64,000 bases of DNA from Melghirimyces profundicolus (GTDB taxonomy: Bacteria > Bacillota > Bacilli > Thermoactinomycetales > DSM-45169), in NCBI RefSeq assembly GCF_003054245.1, contig NZ_QBKR01000001.1:1-64000 (forward strand), written 5' to 3'. The position numbers were made by a program, and so were the translations under genes. This document shows positions 55,791 through 64,000 of the stretch, in pieces. The notes under the pieces are model-generated. The model worked only from the letters and a program-made list of their open reading frames with translations. It was not told where the DNA came from and ran no database searches. Each line of letters begins with the position of its first letter. Position 1 is the stretch's first letter.

Positions 55791-56707
55791 TGAAACTGGA
55801 AGAGATCATGGAGTACTCGGAGGAAGTCCGGCAAGCGAAGGAAGAAAAGCGGCCCATCGTTGCTCTGGAGTCCACCATCATCTCCCACGGAATGCCTTAT
55901 CCGGAGAACGTGGAAACGGCGCGGGAAACGGAAGCGATCATTCGAAAACGGGGCGCGGTGCCGGCGACGATGGCCATTCTGGACGGGAAACTGAAGATCG
56001 GCCTGACGGGGGAGGAACTGGACGGCCTCGCAAACAGCAAGAACGTGCTCAAAGTGAGCCGGCGGGATCTTCCCTATGTGGTCGCGGCAAAAAAGAACGG
56101 CGCGACCACGGTTGCCGCTACCATGATCCTGGCCGATCGCGCCGGTATCGAGGTGTTTGTGACGGGAGGGATCGGAGGGGTCCACCGGGAAGGCCACAAG
56201 ACCTTGGACATCTCCGCGGATCTGAACGAGCTGTCCCGGACCGATGTGGCGGTGGTATGCGCCGGGGCCAAGTCCATTCTGGATATCGGGTTGACCCTGG
56301 AATATCTGGAAACCCGGGGCGTCCCCGTCATCGGCATGGGCACCGATGAGTTCCCGGCCTTCTATTCCCGCCGTTCGGGTTACGGGGTGGACTGTGCTCT
56401 GGACACATCCGGAGAGATCGCCCGTTTGATCCGTGCCAAAAGGGCCCTGGGGCTTTCCGGCGGGGTGGTGGTTGCCAACCCGATTCCCGAGGCGGATGCG
56501 TTGGATCCCGATGAGATGGACCGCATGATCCGCCAAGCCGTCGAAAAAGCGGATCAAAACGGGATCAAGGGAAAAGAAGTCACTCCATTCCTGCTGAACG
56601 AAGTGAAGAGGATGACGGGCGGGAAGAGCCTGAAGGCCAATATCGCCTTAGTGAAACACAATGCCGAGGTGGGGAGCGATCTGGCGGTGGAACTGGCCCG
56701 GGAATAA
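55790..56707 (+). CDS. psuG: Pseudouridine-5'-phosphate glycosidase
   Basis: 305 aa. The conserved segments [31 protein letters not shown] and [20 protein letters not shown] are present, as are the catalytic-region [12 protein letters not shown] and [15 protein letters not shown]. It splits pseudouridine 5'-phosphate into uracil and ribose 5-phosphate. It is translationally coupled to psuK. Confidence 0.97.
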   Translation: MKLEEIMEYSEEVRQAKEEKRPIVALESTIISHGMPYPENVETARETEAIIRKRGAVPATMAILDGKLKIGLTGEELDGLANSKNVLKVSRRDLPYVVAAKKNGATTVAATMILADRAGIEVFVTGGIGGVHREGHKTLDISADLNELSRTDVAVVCAGAKSILDIGLTLEYLETRGVPVIGMGTDEFPAFYSRRSGYGVDCALDTSGEIARLIRAKRALGLSGGVVVANPIPEADALDPDEMDRMIRQAVEKADQNGIKGKEVTPFLLNEVKRMTGGKSLKANIALVKHNAEVGSDLAVELARE

Positions 56708-56715
56708 ATCCAACC

Positions 56716-56748
56716 AAAAGCGGCCGACGGCTCCCGGTCGCTTTTTTG
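56716..56748 (+). terminator. Intrinsic terminator after psuG
   Basis: AAAAGCG-GCCG pairs with CGG-TCGCTTTT, ending in TTTTTT (56716-56747). Confidence 0.8.
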
Positions 56749-56757
56749 ATATCCTAC

Positions 56758-57423
56758 TTATGGTTTCGCCATATCGGCGATCCGGTCCGATTCATACACA
56801 TGGGTCCCCGGTTCTTCCCGGCGGGCGGCTTCCACCATCGCCCGGGCCACGGTTTTACCCGGGATGGCCCGGTATTTTTTCAACCGCCCCCGGAGCGCAA
56901 AGGAGAGGGCGGGCATCATCCGGGCGGCGACGGACTCGCCGAACCGGAACTCCTCCCGATTGCCCAAGAGAAGCGATGGCCGGAAAAGGTGAAGGGAGGG
57001 AAGATCCAGTTCCTTCAGAGCTTCTTCCAGCTCTCCTTTGACCCGGTTGTAAAAAATTCCTGATCCGGGGTCGGCACCGAGAGCGGTGATCACCAGAAAC
57101 TGGCGGGTACCGGGTTGCCGGGCATGTCGGGCAAGGGAGAGGGGATATCCGTAATCCACCCGCCGGAAGGCTTCTTTTCCCCCCGCTTTTTTCATCGTCG
57201 TACCCAGGCAGCAGAAGACATCCTCCGCATGGACCCCTTCCGCTTCCCGGTCGAGGCGGTCGAAATCAATCACCCTCTGTTCCAATTTCGCCTCTTCGAG
57301 GGGGAGTCTCCGCCGGACCAGCAAGGTCACCTGGCGGTACCGGGGATCCTCAAGGAGCCGTTTCGTCAGATGGTGTCCCACGAGGCCGCTGGCCCCGGCG
57401 ACCAGCGCGGTTTTTTCTCTCAT
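56758..57423 (-). CDS. NAD(P)-binding atypical short-chain dehydrogenase (TIP30/NmrA-like)
   Basis: 221 aa. The N-terminal Rossmann motif is LVAGASGLVGHHL, and VTLLVRRRLPLEEAK follows. FCCLGTTMKKAGGKEAF, then YNRVKGELEEAL and LFRPSLLLGNREE, are typical of HTATIP2/YraR-like proteins. Substrate and reaction are unknown; some members are redox-sensing regulators. A single-gene unit on the minus strand. Confidence 0.82.
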   Translation of the reverse strand: MREKTALVAGASGLVGHHLTKRLLEDPRYRQVTLLVRRRLPLEEAKLEQRVIDFDRLDREAEGVHAEDVFCCLGTTMKKAGGKEAFRRVDYGYPLSLARHARQPGTRQFLVITALGADPGSGIFYNRVKGELEEALKELDLPSLHLFRPSLLLGNREEFRFGESVAARMMPALSFALRGRLKKYRAIPGKTVARAMVEAARREEPGTHVYESDRIADMAKP

Positions 57424-57551
57424 CTGCGGGGTTCCTCCTTCACTGACATCTTACCTTATGATCCGGTCGTGGATTCCTCTATGATACAATGAATAAAAAC
57501 GAAACAGAAGCGGGAAGAACGGTGGACGCGGAAGTTTCCCGGATAAAAAGG

Positions 57552-57578
57552 TGCAACTTATTCCGGGCTGCTGCCGTC
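57552..57578 (+). promoter_or_regulatory. ECF-type autoregulatory promoter
   Basis: TGCAAC (57552-57557) and CGTC (57575-57578) with a 17-nt spacer match the AAC/CGTC pattern of extracytoplasmic-function sigma promoters. It lies 22 nt before the sigma start codon. A second, extended -10 (TATGATACAAT) lies near 57479-57489. Confidence 0.5.
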
Positions 57579-57600
57579 CGTTCAGGCAGGAGGGATGGGA

Positions 57601-58143
57601 TTGATCGACGGGGATGAGGTCCGGCGGGCCCGGGAAGGGGACCGTGAGGCGCTGGTCCGCCTCTTGAGAAAGCTGGAAGGTCCGGTTTACCGTACCGCCC
57701 GTTACATGCTCGGGGATGAGCAGGATGCGATGGATGCCGCTCAGGAGGCCCTGGTCCGGATCTACCGGAATTTGTCGGGGTACCGCATGGAAGCAAAGGT
57801 GGAGACCTGGGCTCAACGGATCGCCCTTCGGACTTCCATCGATTTTCTGAGAAAAAGAAAACCCACCCTTCCGTTGGAGGAAGGGTGGGAGCCCCACCGG
57901 GTCGGAAAAGGCAGTCCGGTGGAGTGGTCGGGGGTCGCCTTCGATGTGCAGGAGGCGATCCTCCGGTTGCCCGAACCCCAACGAACCGCCGTTATCCTTC
58001 GGTACCAGCAGGATTTTACATATGAAGAGGTCGCGGAAACGATGGAAATGCCCCTCAATACAGTGAAATCCCATCTGTTCCGCGGCCGGAAAAAATTGCA
58101 GTCGTGGTTGGCCGATTACCAGGAAGGCGGGGTGCTCCCATGA
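57601..58143 (+). CDS. ECF RNA polymerase sigma factor
   Basis: 180 aa. Region 2 is YRTARYMLGDEQDAMDAAQE followed by ALVRIYRN. Region 4 is LRLPEPQRTAVILRYQQDFT and YEEVAETMEMPLNTVKSHLF. No region 3 is present, as expected for an ECF factor. The start is TTG 57601 with GGAGGG at a 6-nt spacing; ATG 57595 touches that site. Its stop overlaps the anti-sigma start, so the pair is co-translated. It is close in type to SigW/SigM-like envelope-stress factors. Confidence 0.92.
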   Translation: MIDGDEVRRAREGDREALVRLLRKLEGPVYRTARYMLGDEQDAMDAAQEALVRIYRNLSGYRMEAKVETWAQRIALRTSIDFLRKRKPTLPLEEGWEPHRVGKGSPVEWSGVAFDVQEAILRLPEPQRTAVILRYQQDFTYEEVAETMEMPLNTVKSHLFRGRKKLQSWLADYQEGGVLP

Positions 58144-58799
58144 GTTGCGGCAAATGGCTGGAATGGATCCAACGGGATCTGGATGGGGATTTGTCTCCGG
58201 AGGAAAGAGGAGAGTTGCGGCGCCATCTGGCCGGCTGTCCCGCCTGCGCCGAATTCGCCGGGCGGCTTCGGAAGATCGATGAGACCCTGTCGGAGCTGCC
58301 GCGGCCGGCCCCGCCCGTCTCCCCTGCGGAGCGTGCGCTCCGGGAGATCGAAGGGGCGGGACCGGCGGAACGGAAGTCCCGGAGGAAGAAGACGCCGGGA
58401 CGGAAAACATGGCGGGTCCTCTCCCTGGCGACCGCGGCGGCGGCGATCCTGGCGGCGATCGGCTTGGCGGTGGACCGCAGGGACCCCGCTCCCGGAATCG
58501 GCTCCGCCGGTTCCAACCCATCCCTTCAGTCCTCGGAGTCGGTTTCTCCCCAAAAAGAAAAAGCCATGACGGACCGGTTTCCTTCCGGCGAGGAGGTGCC
58601 TTCCCCGGACGGCCGTCTGATCGCCCGGATTACGGAAAACCGCGTGGTGGTCCGGGACCGGAAGGGTGAGGTGCGCTATCGGTCCCCGTCCCGGGAACCG
58701 GACACAAAGATCCGAATTCGCTGGAAGGACAAAGAGACCCTCTGGCTTCGGTACGATAACGGAACCGAACGGACCGTGATGATCCCGGTCCGGAAGTGA
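58140..58799 (+). CDS. Anti-sigma factor with zinc-binding ZAS domain
   Basis: 219 aa. The HxxxCxxC motif (HLAGCPAC) of zf-HC2/ZAS domains is at about residues 29-36. A membrane segment (VLSLATAAAAILAAIGLAVD) is at about 97-116, then an extracytoplasmic part. It holds the adjacent ECF sigma factor inactive at the membrane. ATG overlaps the sigma stop (ATGA). Confidence 0.9.
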   Translation: MSCGKWLEWIQRDLDGDLSPEERGELRRHLAGCPACAEFAGRLRKIDETLSELPRPAPPVSPAERALREIEGAGPAERKSRRKKTPGRKTWRVLSLATAAAAILAAIGLAVDRRDPAPGIGSAGSNPSLQSSESVSPQKEKAMTDRFPSGEEVPSPDGRLIARITENRVVVRDRKGEVRYRSPSREPDTKIRIRWKDKETLWLRYDNGTERTVMIPVRK

Positions 58800-58829
58800 T
58801 CCCAACAAGCATTTGACGGAGGATGTGCC

Positions 58830-59846
58830 ATGGACCGAAAACTGTTGCAGGAACTCTCATCCGGCCGGATTTCATCCGCCTATCTCTTTTACGGGAGCGA
58901 GACTTTCCTGATGGAAGAAGCGATGAAGCGATTGGAAGATCAGGTCTTGGCTTCCGGGGAAAACCGGGACTGGAACCATACCGTGATGGATCTGGAGGAA
59001 GTGCCCGTGCAAGACCTGGTCCGGGAAGCCGAAACACCTTCTTTTTTCGGGGAACGGCGGCTGGTGGTGGGGAAAAACGCCTGGTTTCTCACCGCAAGCC
59101 GGGGAAAGGACAAACAGGAGCACCGTCCCGAGGAATTGCTCCGGTACGCACGGGAGCCCCTGAGTGAGAATGTACTGGTCATCACGGTTCCCGCCGAGAA
59201 ACTGGATGCTCGGAAAAAAGTGGTGAAAGAGCTGAAAAAACACGTCCGGGAAGCTGTGTTCCAGCCTCCCGATGCCCGGGGCCTCACCCGTTGGGTGAAC
59301 GACCGCCTGAAGCGGACCGGGGCCCGCATCCATCCCCAGACGACGGAAACCCTGATCCGTCAAACGGGAGGGGATCTGCGGCTCTTGGACATGGAAATCC
59401 GGAAGTTGGCCATCTATGTGGGACCCTCGGGCACCATTACTCCGGATACCGTCGCCGCGTTGGTGCCCCGGACCCTGGAACAGGACGTGTTCAAACTGGT
59501 GGACCGGGTGGCCCGCCGAAAGACGGGGGAAGCGATGGCCGTATTCCACGATCTTCTGGAAAACCGGGAGGAGCCGATCCGGGTGCTGGCCTTGCTCATC
59601 CGCCAGTTCCGCCTCATGCTCCAAATCAAAGTTCTTGCCGGCAAAGGGCTGTCGGAGCGGGAAATCGCTTCACAGCTGAAGGTCCACCCCTACCCGGTGA
59701 AACTGGCTCTCCGACAGGGAAAGTCCTTTCCGGAGAAGACTCTTCGGACGTTGTTGCACCGGGCCATCGAGACGGACCAGGCCATCAAGTCCGGACAGAT
59801 GGACAAAACCCTGGCCTTGGAACGGCTGATTTTGACGGTGAGGTAA
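58830..59846 (+). CDS. holA: DNA polymerase III delta subunit
   Basis: 338 aa. The N-terminal AAA-like domain starts SAYLFYGSETFLMEEAMKRL, and TPSFFGERRLVVGKN follows. Domain II/III has FKLVDRVARRKTGEAMAVFH and a final LALERLILTVR. It loads the beta clamp as part of the clamp-loader complex. GGAGG lies 8 nt before the ATG. It follows comEC at some distance, as in B. subtilis, with four extra units between. Confidence 0.93.
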   Translation: MDRKLLQELSSGRISSAYLFYGSETFLMEEAMKRLEDQVLASGENRDWNHTVMDLEEVPVQDLVREAETPSFFGERRLVVGKNAWFLTASRGKDKQEHRPEELLRYAREPLSENVLVITVPAEKLDARKKVVKELKKHVREAVFQPPDARGLTRWVNDRLKRTGARIHPQTTETLIRQTGGDLRLLDMEIRKLAIYVGPSGTITPDTVAALVPRTLEQDVFKLVDRVARRKTGEAMAVFHDLLENREEPIRVLALLIRQFRLMLQIKVLAGKGLSEREIASQLKVHPYPVKLALRQGKSFPEKTLRTLLHRAIETDQAIKSGQMDKTLALERLILTVR

Positions 59847-60444
59847 GGAGGATGGGGTGGAGTGAAAATCGTCAGCCCCTGCGTTGCCGGAACCGTCGGA
59901 AGCCCAAACTTCCGGAAGCGGGTCCGGGAAAGAAAGGCGGTCTGGGCCCATACCACCACAACCCGCCGCCCGGACATTCAGGCGGGTTCATCTTTCAGGA
60001 GCGGTTGTCGAAGTCTGAGGCATTTTTCAGATCTCCGTAAAACCGAAGGACGGTGCTGAATGGATCGAAGGCCCTGATCGGCTGTGTTCGCAAGCATGAA
60101 TTCGGGTTTTTCCGGTTGGAACTTGGAGGGTTTTCATGTTCCCCCCTGCTTTCCTTGAGCAGATCCGTGACAAAAAGAAACGTTGCGGGAACGGTCCCGG
60201 TCCGGTCCCTTCGACCCAGGGGTTTCTTAGGCGGGCCCTGCATTTCCCTCGCTGTTGCTCCATTTTTCTCCTTTCCATTCGATCTTTTCATGGAACCGTC
60301 GCTCCCGGCGGCCCCGCTTTGATTTCGGTGTAACTCCGGTCTCTCCGCGACGAGAGTTCCTTTTTTGAAAAAAAGTTCTTTTATATAATGAGGTGAAAGA
60401 AATTATTTTTCAATTATCATGATGCGAAATAAAAGGACAGGGGT
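59847..60444. other. Intergenic stretch between holA and the acyl-CoA synthetase
   Basis: No convincing gene. rpsT, which follows holA in B. subtilis, is absent. AACCCGCC/GGCGGGTT (59960-59988) is a terminator-like hairpin for holA. CTCTC/GAGAG (60341-60356) followed by TTCCTTTTTT may end an unannotated transcript. An ATG frame at 60136 has a ribosome site but a low-complexity product. Confidence 0.4.
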
Positions 60445-60453
60445 GTGCGGATC

Positions 60454-61986
60454 ATGTTTACAGTCGGGGAGATTTTAAAAAACCGGGCGGATTATTCACC
60501 GGATTTGGAAGCGGTGGTCGCTCCCGATACCCGTTATACATACGGCGAATACAATCGCTGGGTCAACCGCCTGGCCCATTTTCTGCTGGAGCTGGATGTG
60601 CGGAAAGGGGACCGGGTTGCCATCCTGTGCTCCACCAACCACCCTTTCGCCATGGTTTTTTTGGCGGCGGCCAAGGTGGGTGCGGTGGCCGTGCCCCTCA
60701 ACTGGCGCCTCACCCCGCGGGAACTGAAGCGGTTGATGGAGAAATCCGGGCCGAAGGTCTTGTTTTACGAAGAAGAATTCACTGCGCTGGCGGATGTATT
60801 GGAACCCCTCGATTTCCTGGAACGGATGGTCCGGGTGGGGGTGGACCAGAAAATGAACCCGGCCTTTGAAGAAGCTCTGCTGGAGCGTCCCGATCAGGAA
60901 CCCGGGGTGGATGTCGGCCCGGGGGAGCCCGTGGTGCTGACTTACACCTCCGGCACCACGGGGGAACCGAAAGGAGTGGTCGCCACCCACGCCAATCTTT
61001 TCGCCTCGGGTACGTCTGTCGGAATGTCCCTCGATCTCAGAAAGGGAGACCGTTTCCTGGCGACAACTCCCCTCTTTCACATCAGCGGAGCCGCTTTCAT
61101 TCCCCATGCTCCGCTGATGGGCCTTACCACCGTCTATATGCCGAAGTTCCATCCTGTCCAAATTTGGGAGCTGGTGGAGCGGGAGAGGATCACCCACCTG
61201 CTGGCTCTGCCCCCCATGTTGCCTTATATGCTGACTCCGCTGATGGAGGGAGATTGGGATACCGGTTCCCTTCGGGAGATCTTTTGCGGCGGGGCGGAAG
61301 TGCCGGAAGACCTGATCCGGCAGTATCATTCCCTTGGGTTTCCCATTGTTCAAATTTACGGAGCGAGCGAGTTCTGCGGTCCCATCACTTTCTGGACGCC
61401 GGAGATGGGAATGGACCGGTGCCGTTCCGTCGGCAAAAAAGTGCTGGGGGAGCTCAAACTGGTCGACCCGGAGACCGGGGAGGAACCTTCTCCCGGAGAG
61501 ATGGGAGAAATCTTTTGCAGAGGGCCCCAGGTGTCTCCCGGGTATTGGAGAGATTCCGAGGCCACGACACGCAATCTGAAGGGCGGATGGTTTCGAACGG
61601 GGGACGCGGGGTGGCTGGATGAGGACGGTTTTTTGCACATCGCAGGGCGGTACGGGGACATCATCCACCACCAAAACGAAAAGATTTTCCCCGCTCAGGT
61701 GGAAGCCGTGCTTCTGGAACTGGAGGACATCGAGGAAGTGGCGGTGGTTGGAGTCCGCGACGGGGATCGGGGGGAGGTCCCGAGGGCTTATGCGGTGACA
61801 AAGGAAGGTTCCGGCCTGACGGAGGAATCGATTCTCGGTTACGCCCGGGAACGGTTAGCGGAACATAAGCTCCAGGAGGTGGTTCTCAAGGATGCCCTTC
61901 CCAAAAACGGGCTCGGAAAAATCCTGAAATATGTATTGAAGGAAGAGGCCAACCAGCCGGCATCCGCGGGGGAAGTGACGGGGTAA
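60454..61986 (+). CDS. Acyl-CoA synthetase / AMP-dependent ligase
   Basis: 510 aa. The adenylation motifs are YTSGTTGEPKGVV (A3), YGASEF, GYWRDSEATTRNLKGGWFRT, GDAGWLDEDGFLHIAGR (A8) and the C-terminal catalytic Lys in LPKNGLGKIL. It activates a carboxylic acid, probably a medium or long fatty acid, as acyl-AMP and then acyl-CoA. ATG 60454 follows AGGGG by 10 nt; GTG 60445 is an equally placed alternative. It stands alone, so the acid is not indicated by neighbours. Confidence 0.9.
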   Translation: MFTVGEILKNRADYSPDLEAVVAPDTRYTYGEYNRWVNRLAHFLLELDVRKGDRVAILCSTNHPFAMVFLAAAKVGAVAVPLNWRLTPRELKRLMEKSGPKVLFYEEEFTALADVLEPLDFLERMVRVGVDQKMNPAFEEALLERPDQEPGVDVGPGEPVVLTYTSGTTGEPKGVVATHANLFASGTSVGMSLDLRKGDRFLATTPLFHISGAAFIPHAPLMGLTTVYMPKFHPVQIWELVERERITHLLALPPMLPYMLTPLMEGDWDTGSLREIFCGGAEVPEDLIRQYHSLGFPIVQIYGASEFCGPITFWTPEMGMDRCRSVGKKVLGELKLVDPETGEEPSPGEMGEIFCRGPQVSPGYWRDSEATTRNLKGGWFRTGDAGWLDEDGFLHIAGRYGDIIHHQNEKIFPAQVEAVLLELEDIEEVAVVGVRDGDRGEVPRAYAVTKEGSGLTEESILGYARERLAEHKLQEVVLKDALPKNGLGKILKYVLKEEANQPASAGEVTG

Positions 61987-62003
61987 GACCTTGCCCTTGA
62001 TTT

Positions 62004-62032
62004 AAAAATGGCGGCCGTTCTATTCGGCCGCC
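62004..62032 (-). terminator. Terminator at the end of ccdC
   Basis: On the minus strand GGCGGCCG pairs with CGGCCGCC (plus 62025-62032 and 62010-62017), followed by ATTTTT. The stem overlaps the ccdC stop codon. Confidence 0.7.
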
Positions 62033-62520
62033 GAGGTGGAGCTTTGTTCCTTCAGTTTACGGTACTTGAGATACATGGCCACCCGCCAAGGGAGAAGCAT
62101 GCCGAAGGCCAAAATGAAGAAGAGGCCGGCGGTTTGCTCCAGGGTGATGAAGTGTTCCACATATTCATGAGCCAGCATCCGGACGGCAAGCAGGATAAAA
62201 AGAATCGAAACAAATGCCTTGGAACGTTTCAGGTAAATGTCTCCCCCCCTCACCCGGAAGCGGGAGGTCCGGATCAGGGGCCAGGCAAAAAGGAGCGCCC
62301 CTGTCGCAAACGCCGCCAATCCCCAAGTCAGGGGAATACGAAACGGCGGGAAGATGAACATCAAAAACCCGGTGCTCATCCCTGCGGGCGGCATGAGAAT
62401 CTTTTTCGCATTGGTAGGCTTTTTCGCCGACCGGATCCGGATCACGACGAACATCAGAGCCATCAAGAGGGTTCCCAGAGTCACCGTTACATGAAGGTAC
62501 GGCGGAATCCCATTCCCCAT
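62020..62520 (-). CDS. ccdC: CcdC family membrane protein
   Basis: 166 aa with about five hydrophobic segments. KKPTNAKKILMPPAGMSTGF, SRFRVRGGDIYLKRSKAFVS and GLFFILAFGMLLPWR are characteristic of CcdC. In B. subtilis its gene lies in the cytochrome c maturation region and its function is not defined. ATG 62520 has AAGGAG at an 8-nt spacing; ATG 62526 is only 2 nt from that site. ccdA and other maturation genes are not nearby. Confidence 0.85.
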   Translation of the reverse strand: MGNGIPPYLHVTVTLGTLLMALMFVVIRIRSAKKPTNAKKILMPPAGMSTGFLMFIFPPFRIPLTWGLAAFATGALLFAWPLIRTSRFRVRGGDIYLKRSKAFVSILFILLAVRMLAHEYVEHFITLEQTAGLFFILAFGMLLPWRVAMYLKYRKLKEQSSTSAAE

Positions 62521-62526
62521 GGTCAT

Positions 62527-62760
62527 GTCTCCTTACAGTAAATTGCTTTCCATGATGGGATGAAAGTCGGCGCTGCCCGAAATCCCCCCTTATGGAGATC
62601 GCAAGAGCAACCAGATGATCGTATAATCGAAACATACGAGCGGTGTTCATCCCACGGGCAGTGGGTTCGTTCCTTGAAAACGTCATGGTAGGGGGTTTCA
62701 GTGCTGAACCTCCCGCTGGGTAAAACCATGAGCGTGAGAAAAAGGAACCGGGGCACTGGC
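62527..62760. other. Gap between ccdC and the IS-like remnant
   Basis: No gene is supported. The minus strand must hold the ccdC promoter; a plus-strand TATAAT at about 62621 has no good -35. The right part may belong to the IS200/IS605-like remnant. Confidence 0.3.
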
Positions 62761-62880
62761 AGTCCCACGCCTTCAGGCGGGTGGAGTCTCAACATGGTCA
62801 GTTACTGGTGGGAGCGAGAAAATCCGGCCTTGGAAGCGTTACGCTTTCAGGGGTGGGATGTATCAATATGGGGCAGGAAA
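62761..62880 (+). mobile_element. Possible right end of an IS200/IS605-type element
   Basis: GTCCCACGCCTTCAGGCGGG followed by TGGAGTCTCAAC has the form of the hairpin and tail found at the 3' end of tnpB elements, the omega-RNA scaffold. A second copy-like stretch, ACGCTTTCAGGGGTGGGATG then TATCAA, lies at about 62851-62876. No transposase is present, so this would be a stripped, non-autonomous remnant. Confidence 0.4.
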
Positions 62881-62976
62881 CCTGCCTCACCCGCAGGAAT
62901 GTTGCAGGTGTGTGTAAACCAAGCATATCCTCTATTATACCCCGGGTCCGTCCGGGGAAAAAGGTTGGGTCCCACG

Positions 62977-63005
62977 TTGCGTTTTGTTTCCCCAAGTTGT
63001 AGAAT
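62977..63005 (+). promoter_or_regulatory. Candidate promoter of trpS
   Basis: TTGCGT (62977-62982), 17-nt spacer, TAGAAT (63000-63005). Confidence 0.55.
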
Positions 63006-63059
63006 ACGGAGTGACTCCATCAGGATCCGATCTGAAACAAGCAACAGCGAGGAAGAAGA

Positions 63060-64000
<941 letters not shown>

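Noticed and set aside
59856-60040. A small frame directly after holA (GGLGPYHHNPPPGH type sequence)
   Set aside because: It runs through the terminator-like hairpin at 59960-59988 and does not resemble rpsT or any known protein.
60136-60333. A 65-codon ATG frame with a fair ribosome site between holA and the acyl-CoA synthetase
   Set aside because: The product is Pro/Cys/Arg-rich without a plausible fold and looks like random GC-rich sequence.

Overview
The window is a piece of a spore-forming, low-GC-lineage Gram-positive (Bacillota, Bacillales) chromosome. The evidence is the split late-sporulation sigma-K gene, ClpE under CtsR boxes, T-box and SAM riboswitch leaders, and the yqeG-yqeH-aroE-nadD-yqeK-rsfS and comER/comEA blocks known from Bacillus subtilis. 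From about 9.05 kb onward the DNA is GC-rich by eye, with codon choice that suggests a Thermoactinomycetaceae-like member. That assignment is an inference from gene order and composition and was not searched.

Region 1 (1-9052) is AT-richer and patchy: a truncated IS4-type transposase, a 53-aa orphan, an orphan hairpin-plus-terminator segment, a sarcosine-oxidase-like flavoenzyme, an MFS pseudogene, a TetR regulator, an amino-acid permease with a ureohydrolase, an Imm1-like orphan immunity gene, and several decayed reading frames. It ends exactly where the 3' part of sigK begins, at an AATGA followed by the codons N-E-I. That is the position where the B. subtilis skin element interrupts sigK. 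I read region 1 as the right end of a skin-like sigK intervening element whose left end, recombinase and sigK 5' part lie outside the window.

Region 2 (9.3-20.2 kb) has a decayed TetR gene and an 18-bp palindromic operator. A related site precedes two adjacent acyl-CoA dehydrogenases, one of which lacks the catalytic Glu, and an SCP2 protein. Then come odhA-odhB and the convergent clpE. Region 3 (20.4-26.6 kb) holds small orphan proteins, a DUF4397 protein, a DeoR-HAD pair, an exported serine hydrolase and a methyltransferase relic.

Region 4 (26.0-37.1 kb) is the conserved yqeG-rsfS operon, T-box-controlled leuS, an aminotransferase-RpiR operon with palindromic operators, and divergent comER/comEA. 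Region 5 (37.2-49 kb) has rocD, a SAM-riboswitch operon of three Cys/Met-metabolism PLP enzymes, dcd, a YitT membrane protein and a GH65 phosphorylase fused to beta-phosphoglucomutase. Region 6 (49.4-64 kb) has a class A PBP, comEC, psuK-psuG, an ECF sigma/anti-sigma pair, holA, an acyl-CoA synthetase, ccdC and T-box-controlled trpS, cut by the window end.

A dispersed non-coding repeat of about 200-305 bp with terminal inverted repeats occurs three times (9758, 43412, 49124). It has modular deletions and paired changes in its stem.
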